A program made the position numbers and the translations under genes. A model generated the notes under the pieces. It was not told the origin of the DNA, did no database searches, and was given only the letters and a program-made list of their open reading frames with translations. From Taibaiella sp041660405 (lineage in GTDB: Bacteria; Bacteroidota; Bacteroidia; Chitinophagales; Chitinophagaceae): 64,000 bases of DNA. The DNA is taken from the NCBI GenBank assembly GCA_041660405.1, contig JBAZWL010000013.1, forward strand, positions 50,975 to 114,974, written 5' to 3'. Positions 1 to 7,502 of this stretch are shown here, in pieces. Position 1 is the stretch's first letter, and every line of letters begins with the position of its first letter.

Positions 1-1
1 T

Positions 2-478
2 CCGCGTCGTCTTCATCCTGTATTGCATACTATACGTGCACACAAAGGTGTTGATTATGCAGCGCCTATAGGAACCCCTGTTCGTGCATCTGGCGATGGT
101 GTTATTTCTTTAGCTGAAACCCAACGCGGTTATGGCAAAGTCATTGAAATCCAACACGGTTCTTCTTATTCAACTTTGTATGCCCATTTAAATGGTTTTG
201 CATCTGGCATGAAAAATGGCGCTAAAGTTAAACAAGGACAAATCATTGGTTACGTTGGTAAAACAGGTTTAGTGACTGGCGCACATTTGCATTATGAATT
301 CCGCGTCAATGGCGTTCATGTGGATCCGCTCACAGTTAAATTACCTAATTCACAACCTATCGATTCACGTCATAAATCACAATTCTTAGCTTATGCAAAA
401 GATGTGATGAATCAACTCAGCAATTATCAAAGCATTCAATTGGCTGAAACTAAGGTTAATCCTAAACAAGGTGCATAA
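2..478 (+). CDS. M23 family metallopeptidase (LytM domain), C-terminal part
   Basis: The reading frame is open from base 2, so the gene begins before the window and only its last 158 codons are visible. These hold the LytM/peptidase M23 catalytic core. HKGVDY supplies the first His and the Asp zinc ligands, and HLHYEF supplies the HxH motif. The fold-typical GKVIEIQHG and YAHLNGF segments lie between them. Family members cleave peptidoglycan cross-bridges in the periplasm or act as activators of other amidases. About 45 residues follow the catalytic domain without a recognisable motif. The stop codon is two bases from the start of anmK, which suggests one operon for wall turnover and sugar recovery. 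The N-terminal half, with any signal peptide or LysM domain, cannot be seen. Confidence 0.9.
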   Translation, partial: PRRLHPVLHTIRAHKGVDYAAPIGTPVRASGDGVISLAETQRGYGKVIEIQHGSSYSTLYAHLNGFASGMKNGAKVKQGQIIGYVGKTGLVTGAHLHYEFRVNGVHVDPLTVKLPNSQPIDSRHKSQFLAYAKDVMNQLSNYQSIQLAETKVNPKQGA

Positions 479-480
479 TA

Positions 481-1581
481 ATGCCCGATTTGTTTATCGG
501 CTTAATGTCAGGAACAAGCTTCGATGGCATCGATACAGCTTTAGTTTCTTTTGAAAATAAAAAAATTAACCTTCTTGATACTGATTTACACCCTATTCCT
601 GAATTAATTAAACAAGAACTATTGCACCTTAGCCAAGATAAACTCCATGATTTAAATCAAATTTGTCGTTTAGATGTTGAGTTAGGTTTGATCTTTGCCG
701 ATGCCGTTAATCAATTACTCAAAAAAAATAAACTTCAGGCTTCAGATATTAAAGCCATCGGTAGCCATGGCCAAACTTTGCGTCACTTTCCGCATCAGCC
801 TTATCCCTATACTTTACAAATTGGCGATCCACATGTGATTGCGGTAAATACTGGGATTACAGTTGTTGCAGACTTTAGGCGCCATGATATTGCTTTAGGT
901 GGACAAGGTGCGCCGCTCGCACCTTTATTTCATCATGCTTTTATGCACTCAAGTCATGAAAACCGAGCGATTGTAAATATCGGTGGTTTTGCCAATGTCA
1001 CTATATTACCTAAAGAAAGACCTTTAAAAGGTTTTGATACGGGACCAGGTAATGTATTAATCGATGCTTGGGCCATGCAACATTTAAATAAACCGTTTGA
1101 TGAAAACGGTCAATTCGCGCGCCAAGGTCACATTAATCAGGATTTATTAGAGTTATTATTATCCGATCCATTTTTTAATAAAACGCCGCCTAAAAGTACT
1201 GGGCGTGATGATTTTAATTTAGCTTGGTTAAATAAACATTTAGAAAAATTTAATTTATCTTCGCAAGATATTCAAGCTACGCTTCTTGAACTTACTGCAC
1301 AAAGCATTATTCATGATATTAAAAAATATGCGTCGCAAACAAATGCTATTTATATTTGTGGCGGTGGCGCTATGAATAAATATTTGATGGAGCGTTTACA
1401 AATACTCGCAAATGCTATGACTGTAAATAGTACACATGAATTGAATATTGATCCGAATTGGCTAGAGGCAATGCTGATGGCTTATTTGGCTCAAGAGCGT
1501 CTGCTTAATCATAAGTTGGATTTAGGTGATATTACTGGGAGTCACTCACCACATTTTGTGGGTACGATTTATCCTGTTTAG
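481..1581 (+). CDS. anmK: anhydro-N-acetylmuramic acid kinase AnmK
   Basis: This enzyme phosphorylates and opens 1,6-anhydro-N-acetylmuramic acid, giving MurNAc-6-phosphate in cytosolic cell-wall recycling. The 366-residue protein has the usual length and carries the family signatures: MSGTSFDGIDTAL at residues 9-21 (phosphate-binding region), GSHGQTLRHFP, NIGGFANVT, GFDTGPGNVLIDAW and the late CGGGAMN motif. The ATG sits directly after the stop of the M23 peptidase, so the two genes are probably co-transcribed. The 3' end overlaps the convergent carbonic anhydrase gene by four bases. Identification is secure from motifs and length. Confidence 0.97.
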   Translation: MPDLFIGLMSGTSFDGIDTALVSFENKKINLLDTDLHPIPELIKQELLHLSQDKLHDLNQICRLDVELGLIFADAVNQLLKKNKLQASDIKAIGSHGQTLRHFPHQPYPYTLQIGDPHVIAVNTGITVVADFRRHDIALGGQGAPLAPLFHHAFMHSSHENRAIVNIGGFANVTILPKERPLKGFDTGPGNVLIDAWAMQHLNKPFDENGQFARQGHINQDLLELLLSDPFFNKTPPKSTGRDDFNLAWLNKHLEKFNLSSQDIQATLLELTAQSIIHDIKKYASQTNAIYICGGGAMNKYLMERLQILANAMTVNSTHELNIDPNWLEAMLMAYLAQERLLNHKLDLGDITGSHSPHFVGTIYPV

Positions 1582-2189
1582 TCTAAAGGTAAGAATTTAT
1601 CATTCTCTTCAGAATAAGTAAAAATTTGGCCAGTTTTTATATCAAAAAACCATAAGCCGATTTTCAGTGTGCCTTCTGTGACTTTTTCTGCGATCCATGG
1701 GAAGGTTAAACAGTTTTGATAAGATTGTTTTAAAGCTGATTTTGCACAACCGTCTGTATTGTGTAAATCACACTGATCGGTTTTAATAACGGATACCCAA
1801 TTCGAAATAAAATCATTTTCAGTTTGACTATCCATTAACGCTTGAATACCGCCGCATTGGCTGTGGCCTAATAAAATTAAATGTTTGACTTCAAGATGGC
1901 GAATACCAAACTCTAATGCTGCGCTAGTACCATGGTGCGCTTCGTCTTTTTCATAAGGTGGAACAATATTCGCAACATTACGTACTACGAATAAATCACC
2001 TGGATCACATTGTAAAATTAATGCAGGATCAACACGAGAATCGCAGCAGGCAATGACCATGACTTTTGGTTTTTGACCATAGTCAGATAAATATTGCATA
2101 ATGGATTGATCGCCACTTGCGTATTTATCGCGAAAACTTTTATAACCTTGGATAATTTTGTTAAAGCTTTTTTCCATGCTAACACTCAT
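1578..2189 (-). CDS. can: beta-class carbonic anhydrase
   Basis: This zinc enzyme interconverts CO2 and bicarbonate, which feeds carboxylases and, in this window, carbamoyl-phosphate synthesis. The motifs are CCDSRVDP (Cys ligand and Asp-Arg dyad) and HSQCGGIQ (His and Cys ligands). The chosen ATG at 2189 forms an ATGA overlap with the erpA stop, indicating translational coupling. This gives 203 residues starting MSVSMEKSF. A start at 2177 (MEKSFNK) is also possible, because the conserved domain begins there. A longer in-frame extension to 2216 would lie inside erpA and is not preferred. The gene is the second of an erpA-can pair. Confidence 0.93.
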   Translation of the reverse strand: MSVSMEKSFNKIIQGYKSFRDKYASGDQSIMQYLSDYGQKPKVMVIACCDSRVDPALILQCDPGDLFVVRNVANIVPPYEKDEAHHGTSAALEFGIRHLEVKHLILLGHSQCGGIQALMDSQTENDFISNWVSVIKTDQCDLHNTDGCAKSALKQSYQNCLTFPWIAEKVTEGTLKIGLWFFDIKTGQIFTYSEENDKFLPLD

Positions 2190-2563
2190 ACAGAAAATGA
2201 AGAACCGCAACCGCACGTTGTTTGTGCATTAGGATTACGGATCACAAACTGCGCGCCTTCGATCCCTTCTGTGTAATCAATTTGCGCACCCATTAAATAT
2301 TGAAAACTCATGGGGTCAATTAATAATCGCACTAAATGTCCGCGGCCACCTTTGCCGCCTTCACCTTCGTCATCTTCCACTTCTTCTTCAATGACTTGAT
2401 CATCATCATTAATCACTTCATCAAAGGTAAAACCATAAGAAAAGCCTGAGCATCCGCCCCCGACGACATAAGCACGTAAATTCAAGTTAGGATTCCCCTC
2501 TTCTTGAATTAAAGCCGATACTTTCTTGGCAGCAGCTGTTGTGAAATCTAGCAAATCAGACAT
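2186..2563 (-). CDS. erpA: iron-sulfur cluster insertion protein ErpA
   Basis: This is an A-type carrier that passes Fe-S clusters to apo-enzymes such as isoprenoid-synthesis proteins. The three cluster-ligating cysteines are visible: C38 in GGGCSGF and C117/C119 in CGCGSSFSV. PNAQTTCGCG and DPMSFQYLMGAQIDYTEG match the family closely. Residues 59-77 form an acidic, glycine-rich insertion (EEEVEDDEGEGGKGGRGH) where the Escherichia coli protein has only a short turn, making this protein about 125 residues instead of about 114. The gene is upstream of can and overlaps it by four bases. Confidence 0.95.
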   Translation of the reverse strand: MSDLLDFTTAAAKKVSALIQEEGNPNLNLRAYVVGGGCSGFSYGFTFDEVINDDDQVIEEEVEDDEGEGGKGGRGHLVRLLIDPMSFQYLMGAQIDYTEGIEGAQFVIRNPNAQTTCGCGSSFSV

Positions 2564-2680
2564 AGAAGCTCCTCAATTTGAGCTTTATTGTAACATTATT
2601 CTTGCTTTTTAGCTGCCTCAGCGATACCGTATGATTTTATACAAGGAATTCATTATGTTACGGATAAACTGCTTTTATAT

Positions 2681-2700
2681 ACTTGAAAATAGTATCAAGT
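2681..2700. promoter_or_regulatory. inverted repeat in front of hicAB, likely operator
   Basis: ACTTGA-N8-TCAAGT is a perfect 6-bp dyad 13 bases before the hicA start. A further TAGTATCA copy follows at about 2702, giving repeated TATCA half-sites. HicB-type antitoxins with a ribbon-helix-helix tail bind their own promoter, so this is a reasonable operator. Binding is inferred, not shown. Confidence 0.45.
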
Positions 2701-2713
2701 GTAGTATCATATC

Positions 2714-2968
2714 ATGAGTAGTGTTGAAAAAAATCTCAAAAAGATGAGGCTTAATCCAAGGGATTGGCGAATAGAGCAGCTAGAATCAGCTGCAAAAAGT
2801 TATGGTGTAATTGTGCGCAAAAGTGGTGGTAGCCATGTGATTTTTGATCACCCACGATGGATAGAAATGCTCAGCGTCCCGGCTCATCGCCCAATCAAAC
2901 CGGTATATATTAAAAAATTTATTACATTGATCGAACAACTGGAACAAAAAAATGACAAAGATACCTAA
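2714..2968 (+). CDS. hicA: HicA-type mRNA interferase toxin
   Basis: The 84-residue protein has the HicA fold signature: a helix, then VRKSGGSHVIFDHP with the catalytic His at residue 41, then the closing motif around VPAHRPIKPVYIKKF. HicA toxins have a double-stranded-RNA-binding-like fold and cleave mRNA. The gene overlaps the following hicB by 17 bases, the usual coupled toxin-first arrangement. The N-terminal section (about 20 residues) is slightly longer than in minimal HicA proteins. Confidence 0.88.
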   Translation: MSSVEKNLKKMRLNPRDWRIEQLESAAKSYGVIVRKSGGSHVIFDHPRWIEMLSVPAHRPIKPVYIKKFITLIEQLEQKNDKDT

Positions 2969-3326
2969 ATATCCGTTCATTATCCGCAAACTCTCTAAAG
3001 AAGAAGGTGGTGGATTATTAATTGAGTTCCCAGATTTACCTGGCTGTATGTCTGATGGGGAAACTCTTGAGGAAGCCATCGCCAATGGATCTGATGCAGA
3101 AAAATGCTGGCTGGTTGCTGCAAAAGAAAGTGGGCGTCACATTCCAAAGCCTGGTGAGATGAATTTAGTCAGCGGCAAATGGGTGCAACGTGTACCAAAA
3201 TCTTTACATCGAGCATTATCTCAACGCGCTAAATTTGAAGGTGTTAGTTTAAATACACTCGCTACAACCTTCCTAGCAGAAGGTCTAGGTCGACATGAAG
3301 TAAACCCTGTAACAGTACAACATTAA
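2952..3326 (+). CDS. hicB: HicB-type antitoxin
   Basis: The N-terminal half (residues about 1-65) is the degraded RNase-H-like HicB domain, with GGGLLIEFPDLPGCMSDGET and a downstream EEAIANGSDA helix. The C-terminal part (VQRVPKSLHRALSQRAKFEG) is a ribbon-helix-helix DNA-binding segment. HicB binds and neutralises HicA and represses the operon. The start overlaps the end of hicA. The C-terminal RHH tail marks it as the self-regulating subtype, which fits the dyad upstream of hicA. Confidence 0.9.
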   Translation: MTKIPKYPFIIRKLSKEEGGGLLIEFPDLPGCMSDGETLEEAIANGSDAEKCWLVAAKESGRHIPKPGEMNLVSGKWVQRVPKSLHRALSQRAKFEGVSLNTLATTFLAEGLGRHEVNPVTVQH

Positions 3327-3353
3327 TATCAAAATTATAAAAGGAACATCATC

Positions 3354-3776
3354 ATGTTATGGATCAAAGCCTTTCACCTAATTTCCATCGTCTGCTGGTT
3401 CTCAGCTCTTTTTTATCTGCCACGTTTATTCGTTTATCACAGCGAAGCAAGTGACACCCTAAGCCTTGAGCGCTTTAAAGTGATGGAAAGAAAACTTTAT
3501 TACTACATCATGATCCCATCCATGCTGCTCACCATATTTTTCGGCTTAGGATTAATCGGCAGTCATTGGGCTATTTACAAAACTGCAGGCTGGATGCACG
3601 CCAAATTATTCTTAGTCGTTTTATTAATTGGTTATCATCATATGTGCGGATATTATTTAAAACAATTTGCTCAAAACAAAAACCGACATTCAAGTCGGTT
3701 TTATCGGATTTTTAATGAGATTCCAGTGTTGTTTTTGATTGCGATTATTGTTTTGGCGGTGGTGAGGCCTTTTTAA
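3354..3776 (+). CDS. hemJ: protoporphyrinogen IX oxidase HemJ
   Basis: The 140-residue integral membrane protein matches the HemJ/UPF0093 family. It opens with LWIKAFHLISIVCWFSALFYLPRLF, containing the conserved early His and the WF..LFYLPRLF motif, and has four hydrophobic spans. It also carries the W-H-K segment GWMHAKLFLVVLLIGYHH. HemJ performs the penultimate step of haem synthesis in bacteria lacking HemG or HemY. A good ribosome site (aaaggaac) precedes the ATG. No other haem gene is adjacent. Confidence 0.9.
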   Translation: MLWIKAFHLISIVCWFSALFYLPRLFVYHSEASDTLSLERFKVMERKLYYYIMIPSMLLTIFFGLGLIGSHWAIYKTAGWMHAKLFLVVLLIGYHHMCGYYLKQFAQNKNRHSSRFYRIFNEIPVLFLIAIIVLAVVRPF

Positions 3777-3780
3777 ATCA

Positions 3781-5133
3781 TTAAGAATTTTTTTTAGGGG
3801 TAGCTGCTTCTATAACATTCGTAGCCTCTTTAACAAACCCCGCGCCTGTGGATTGACTAGAGGCGACATCCCAAACACGGGTACCAACAGTGTTGGTAGC
3901 GCTTGATGTCATTTTGTGCATAATCCATGCCCAAACGTTTATAAAAAATGAAAAAGGATTGCGCGCTTTTGACAAAATCTCCCCTTTATTAGACAGTACA
4001 CCATTGGCTTCAGTTAACTTATCACCTGGGGCTTTTGTTTTGTCAGCCAAGATAACCATAAGCTTATTTGTTTCCTCCCATTTGTAGCTGCCCTCGCCAT
4101 CATTTTCTACTAAATATTGTTTATAGTTAGCACAAGCTTTCAGCAAAATGGCTACAGCTGCTGCTGGATTTTCTGTTAAAATACTCCCAAATTCTTTAGA
4201 AATATTTAATTTTATTTCTTGCTTTATTTCTAAAGGATCGTTTCCATAAATTTTGCTTGCAAATTGATAAAGCTTTTCTTCATTAGTAATATTCTTATCT
4301 GTAAAAAACTTTTCCGGAATATCATATGTTTTAAGTGCAGAACTCAAACTATCAACTGCGCTTTTAATTTCTTCTTCAACTTGTTTTTCATCTGCAAGCC
4401 GTTTGTCTAATTGTTCTTTAGTGGGAATAGTTATTTTTGGTTGAATCATCGCGTTATTACATATATCCCAGCAAAGATCCGCTCGCTGGTCTCCAACAAC
4501 AGTTTTGTAAGTATCATTAAATTCAACTCTGGAGAGCTTCTCTCCATTGTTTCTTTTCAACTCAACTTTAAATTTATAAATTTGAGCAGTAAGTCCATTT
4601 ATCGATTTTATTTGGTTATTATTTTGAGCAATCTCTGCTGCACTTGCCAACAAAACAATTTGATCAACCTTTTTTTGGCGTTCAGCATCAACTATTTTAT
4701 TGCTAACATTTGATAAACTATGTGTTGAGCTGTTTCGACTGAGTGCTTCATTATTATTAGTACCTAAAGATGGTACATGTTCATAATCTTCTCCAAGCCT
4801 TGCATATTCTGAGACCTGTTTCTCAACCCATTCTTTAAATGGGCCTATAACTAACTGTATTAACCAATAATTATTTGTCGCTTGGTTCCTAATATTTTCT
4901 GGTAAGCGTTGATGTATTCCAACTCCTTGGTCAATATTTATTAGAACATTAAAGGTTTTTTTCCATTCATCAAATTCTTGGATTTGTTTTAAGTTTGGCT
5001 CTTTATTTTGAATAAATAGCAAGATTAATGTGTAAAATGGACTATTCTTGGATTTTTTATTGATCTCTTCATTAAGAAGCGTACTCACAACCTGTACATT
5101 CAACTTGTTTAAAATTTCAATTTTTGTTGGCAT
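3781..5133 (-). CDS. orphan 450-residue protein, possible effector
   Basis: I do not recognise a family. The protein is hydrophilic and rich in Asn, Lys and Glu. It has a predicted helical N-terminal region, a Ser/Asn-rich linker at about residues 120-145 and a Lys/Glu-rich middle. One hydrophobic stretch near the C-terminus (NPFSFFINVWAWIMHKM, about residues 396-412) could insert in a membrane. There is no signal peptide. The start has an upstream GAGAAGA ribosome site. Long orphan proteins with one late hydrophobic patch are common among Legionellales secreted effectors, but that is inference. It stands alone between hemJ (convergent) and thiE. Confidence 0.6.
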   Translation of the reverse strand: MPTKIEILNKLNVQVVSTLLNEEINKKSKNSPFYTLILLFIQNKEPNLKQIQEFDEWKKTFNVLINIDQGVGIHQRLPENIRNQATNNYWLIQLVIGPFKEWVEKQVSEYARLGEDYEHVPSLGTNNNEALSRNSSTHSLSNVSNKIVDAERQKKVDQIVLLASAAEIAQNNNQIKSINGLTAQIYKFKVELKRNNGEKLSRVEFNDTYKTVVGDQRADLCWDICNNAMIQPKITIPTKEQLDKRLADEKQVEEEIKSAVDSLSSALKTYDIPEKFFTDKNITNEEKLYQFASKIYGNDPLEIKQEIKLNISKEFGSILTENPAAAVAILLKACANYKQYLVENDGEGSYKWEETNKLMVILADKTKAPGDKLTEANGVLSNKGEILSKARNPFSFFINVWAWIMHKMTSSATNTVGTRVWDVASSQSTGAGFVKEATNVIEAATPKKNS

Positions 5134-5158
5134 AATCTTCTCACAAAAATAAGTTATA

Positions 5159-5175
5159 AAACTATAAAATAGTTT
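5159..5175. promoter_or_regulatory. AT-rich dyad upstream of the orphan gene
   Basis: AAACTAT-AAA-ATAGTTT is a perfect 7-bp inverted repeat 26 bases before the start of the minus-strand gene ending at 3781. Its TATA-like sequence may overlap a -10 element. The position suits an operator, but the AT richness makes chance occurrence possible. Confidence 0.3.
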
Positions 5176-5237
5176 AACACCTTACTCATAAAGATGCAAT
5201 ATTCATGTATTTATTAATATACTTTACTATCAAATAC

Positions 5238-5876
5238 TTAAGATTTCATGATGGAATATATCTCACAACCAGAATGGAAAATATCCTCATCATTGAACAA
5301 ACCTGCACAAATCGCTAATAAATCTGCCCCGGAAGCCACTAATTGATAGGCATTGCTTTTATCAATTCCGCCTATGGCCACAATAGGGAGCTCAAATTGT
5401 TCCTTAGCTTTTTTTAAAATAGATAAATCAGCAGGTTTAGCGTGGGGTTTGGTTTTTGAAGGAAAGAAACAACCAAAGGATAAATAATCTGCGCCTTCAA
5501 GCTTAGCTTTTTGAGCCAGCTCTAAACTATCGTGGCACGTGATACCAATAATGGCATCTTCGCCTAAATATTCTCGTGCTTTGGTAATCGATGTATCTGA
5601 TTGGCCTAAATGAACACCATCAGCTTCGCTGATTTTGGCTAACTCAATATCATCATTGATTAATAATAACGCACCGCTTTCATTACATAATTGGCGCAAA
5701 GATTGTGCTTGTTCGATTCTTTTCGAAGAATTTAGACTCTTATCGCGGTATTGTATAAGACGTACGCCGCCGTTTATGGCCGCTGCAATTTGTTCTAATA
5801 AAAGTGCGGTATTTTCTTGTTCTGGAGAAATGGCATAAATACCAGGGAGTTTAAGTTGTGGTTTCATAATCATCAT
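5238..5876 (-). CDS. thiE: thiamine-phosphate synthase ThiE
   Basis: ThiE joins hydroxymethylpyrimidine diphosphate to thiazole phosphate, giving thiamine monophosphate. The TIM-barrel motifs present are RLIQYRDKSL, LLINDDIELA, DGVHLGQSD, YLSFGCFFPSKTK (pyrophosphate loop) and IVAIGGIDKSNA. The protein is about 209-212 residues, depending on which of three close ATG codons (5876, 5873, 5867) is used. The start lies within the last codons of thiD, so the two are translated as a coupled pair. Confidence 0.95.
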   Translation of the reverse strand: MMIMKPQLKLPGIYAISPEQENTALLLEQIAAAINGGVRLIQYRDKSLNSSKRIEQAQSLRQLCNESGALLLINDDIELAKISEADGVHLGQSDTSITKAREYLGEDAIIGITCHDSLELAQKAKLEGADYLSFGCFFPSKTKPHAKPADLSILKKAKEQFELPIVAIGGIDKSNAYQLVASGADLLAICAGLFNDEDIFHSGCEIYSIMKS

Positions 5877-6654
5877 GTAAACGATTGGGAATCAATTGCC
5901 CACGGCCTAAAGCATTAGCGTACTTTAAACTCGACCACGTATAACTTTGTGCTTCGCTGATAGCTTGCAAAGCGGTATAGCCTTGCGCCATTAATGCGGC
6001 AATACTAGAGGCGAGTGTACAACCTGAACCATGAAATTCACCCGGTAAGCGCGACCAACGAAAACGCATGTATTCGCCTAGATTGCTGTAATAATGATTA
6101 ATTATTTGCGCACTTTCATCATGTCCGCCCGTAATTAACAAATGTTTTATGCCTAAATTTAACAATTTTTCTGCACATTCTGCACGGGTTTTTTGATACG
6201 GCGCTAATAGATCGGCTTCTACGCTATTAGGCGTTAATACGGTCGTGCGCGGTAATAATTCTTGTTGAATAAAACGTAATAATGCCGGATCGGTTAAGTT
6301 TTCTCCGGTACCTGCATTAATCACAGGATCCAAAATAACCGGTACTTCTGGCCGCATTTTGATAAGATCGCGAATCACACAGCCATTTTCTATGCTACCA
6401 ATTAAACCAATTTTAATGGCATCAATCGGTAAATCTACAAGAAGTGTATTAGCTTGTTCATAGACTAATTGGCTATCAACCGGCTCACAAAGACGAACTG
6501 TTTGGGTATTTTGTGCAGTAATAGCAGTCACTATCGGCGCAGGATGAGCGCCTAGACTTGAAATAGCTTGAATGTCCGCGCATAAACCTGCACCACCGCA
6601 AGGATCATGGCCGGCAAACACAAGTACAACATGTGTGACTTTTTTTCTGTGCAT
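5851..6654 (-). CDS. thiD: hydroxymethylpyrimidine/phosphomethylpyrimidine kinase ThiD
   Basis: ThiD phosphorylates HMP twice to supply ThiE. The ribokinase-fold signatures are AGHDPCGGAGLCADIQA near the N-terminus, VILDPVINAGTGENL, LTPNSVEADLL and the C-terminal anion-hole motif FHGSGCTLASSIA. The length of 267 residues is normal. It is followed by thiE with a 26-base overlap. I looked for a TPP riboswitch upstream. The gap to the divergent rubredoxin gene is only 52 bases and has no THI-box sequence, so this pair is probably not riboswitch controlled. Confidence 0.95.
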   Translation of the reverse strand: MHRKKVTHVVLVFAGHDPCGGAGLCADIQAISSLGAHPAPIVTAITAQNTQTVRLCEPVDSQLVYEQANTLLVDLPIDAIKIGLIGSIENGCVIRDLIKMRPEVPVILDPVINAGTGENLTDPALLRFIQQELLPRTTVLTPNSVEADLLAPYQKTRAECAEKLLNLGIKHLLITGGHDESAQIINHYYSNLGEYMRFRWSRLPGEFHGSGCTLASSIAALMAQGYTALQAISEAQSYTWSSLKYANALGRGQLIPNRLHDDYETTT

Positions 6655-6706
6655 AGCAATGATAGTATAGTAACTATTGGGTGCAGTCTAGTATATAAGG
6701 TGAGCC

Positions 6707-6883
6707 ATGCCATACAGAAAGTATATGTGTTTATTATGCGGTTATATTTACGATGAAGAATTCGGTTGGCCGGAAGACGGCATAGTTGCCGGTACGCGTT
6801 GGGAAGATGTTCCTTTAACTTGGCGCTGCCCCGACTGTGGTACGACTAAAGAAGACTTCGAAATGCAAGAATTTGAAGCTTAA
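6707..6883 (+). CDS. rubA: rubredoxin
   Basis: This 58-residue ORF encodes a classical rubredoxin, a one-iron electron carrier of the cytosol. The iron site is formed by C8 and C11 (CLLCGYIYDE) and C41 and C44 (CPDCGTTKEDF). The intervening WPEDGIVAGTRWEDVP segment is diagnostic. An AAGGTGA ribosome site lies just before the ATG. It ends 36 bases before ssrA and is transcribed in the same direction. Electron-transfer partners are not present in the window. Confidence 0.95.
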   Translation: MPYRKYMCLLCGYIYDEEFGWPEDGIVAGTRWEDVPLTWRCPDCGTTKEDFEMQEFEA

Positions 6884-6919
6884 GTTAAGTTTATGGTATA
6901 ATGTAAGTGTAAGAGCATC

Positions 6920-7313
6920 GGGGGCGTTTTGGATTCGACGTTGATGACAAAGCCTGAAGTGCATGTCGAGAATGTAGCTAATCTCGTTAAATTTGCTGCA
7001 AATTATAGTTGCAAACAATGACAACTTCCACGCTGAGTACGCTGTAGCTGCCTAACGGCAAATACAGTTTCTCTGCCGCTTAATAACCGGCAAGCGTCCT
7101 CCAATATAAATGTGCTTATGCGTTTATGGCGGGGGTAACATTACATAAGATCGCGAGCCAAGCCTGTCTGAGGTGAAGCAGTTAAAAAGTTTCAGACTCA
7201 TTGTGATCACCCTGTACGTCGGGCCGATCACGATTAACTTAATAGACTGTACTACACATGTAGATCTGAGGGTGGCGAATTAACGGACGTGGGTTCAATT
7301 CCCACCGCCTCCA
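6920..7313 (+). ncRNA. ssrA: transfer-messenger RNA (tmRNA)
   Basis: tmRNA rescues stalled ribosomes together with SmpB, which is encoded at 47382. The 5' end GGGGGCG (6920-6926) pairs perfectly with CGCCTCC at 7306-7312, forming the acceptor stem with A7313 as discriminator. TTTTGGATTCGAC and the T-arm GGACGTGGGTTCAATTCCCAC are typical. The tag reading frame starts at GCA 7011 and ends at TAA 7053, encoding ANNDNFHAEYAVAA. CCA is not encoded. The last bases of the gene are one copy of the 20-bp attachment repeat, so an integrative element follows directly. Confidence 0.97.
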
Positions 7314-7314
7314 T
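7295..7314 (+). repeat. attL core repeat at the 3' end of ssrA
   Basis: The 20-base sequence tcaattcccaccgcctccat ends the tmRNA T-arm and acceptor stem. It recurs identically at 18615-18634 in the same orientation, and the bases on each side differ. The tmRNA 3' end is a known target of P4-type integrases, and such an integrase lies just inside the interval. Confidence 0.92.
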
Positions 7315-7347
7315 TTAATTCAAATACAAAGACATCCAATATCATCC

Positions 7348-7376
7348 AAAAAGCCTTGTTATACAAGGCTTTTTTG
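7348..7376 (+). terminator. ssrA terminator carried by the element
   Basis: AAAAAGCCTTG and its complement form an 11-bp stem around a TTATA loop, followed by a T run. An almost identical hairpin lies just beyond the right repeat at 18643. The element therefore appears to carry a replacement terminator together with the replacement tmRNA 3' end. Confidence 0.85.
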
Positions 7377-7407
7377 TTTATTCTATTGTCCAAGGAAATC
7401 CCAGATG

Positions 7408-7480
7408 TACCCCCTAAATCCAGACCATTATAGGGGTATAAATGGGGGTAGATTACATACCACCAACAGAGATACCCCCT
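7408..7480. repeat. GGGGTA repeats, likely integrase arm sites (left end)
   Basis: Four copies of a (A/T)GGGG(G)TA motif lie between the attachment site and the first gene: 7408-7415 (minus), 7431-7438 (plus), 7443-7450 (plus) and 7473-7480 (minus). Two more lie near the right end. Repeats of this kind flanking the core match the arm-type sites bound by the N-terminal domain of tyrosine integrases. Binding is inferred. Confidence 0.55.
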
Positions 7481-7502
7481 ATTATGGTTAAGGACGAGAC
7501 TT

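Noticed and set aside
2094..2276. 60-residue plus-strand ORF across can and erpA
   Set aside because: It is antisense to two well-supported genes and has no motif or ribosome site.
6655..6706. Possible TPP riboswitch before thiD
   Set aside because: The gap is only 52 bases and lacks the conserved THI-box sequences.
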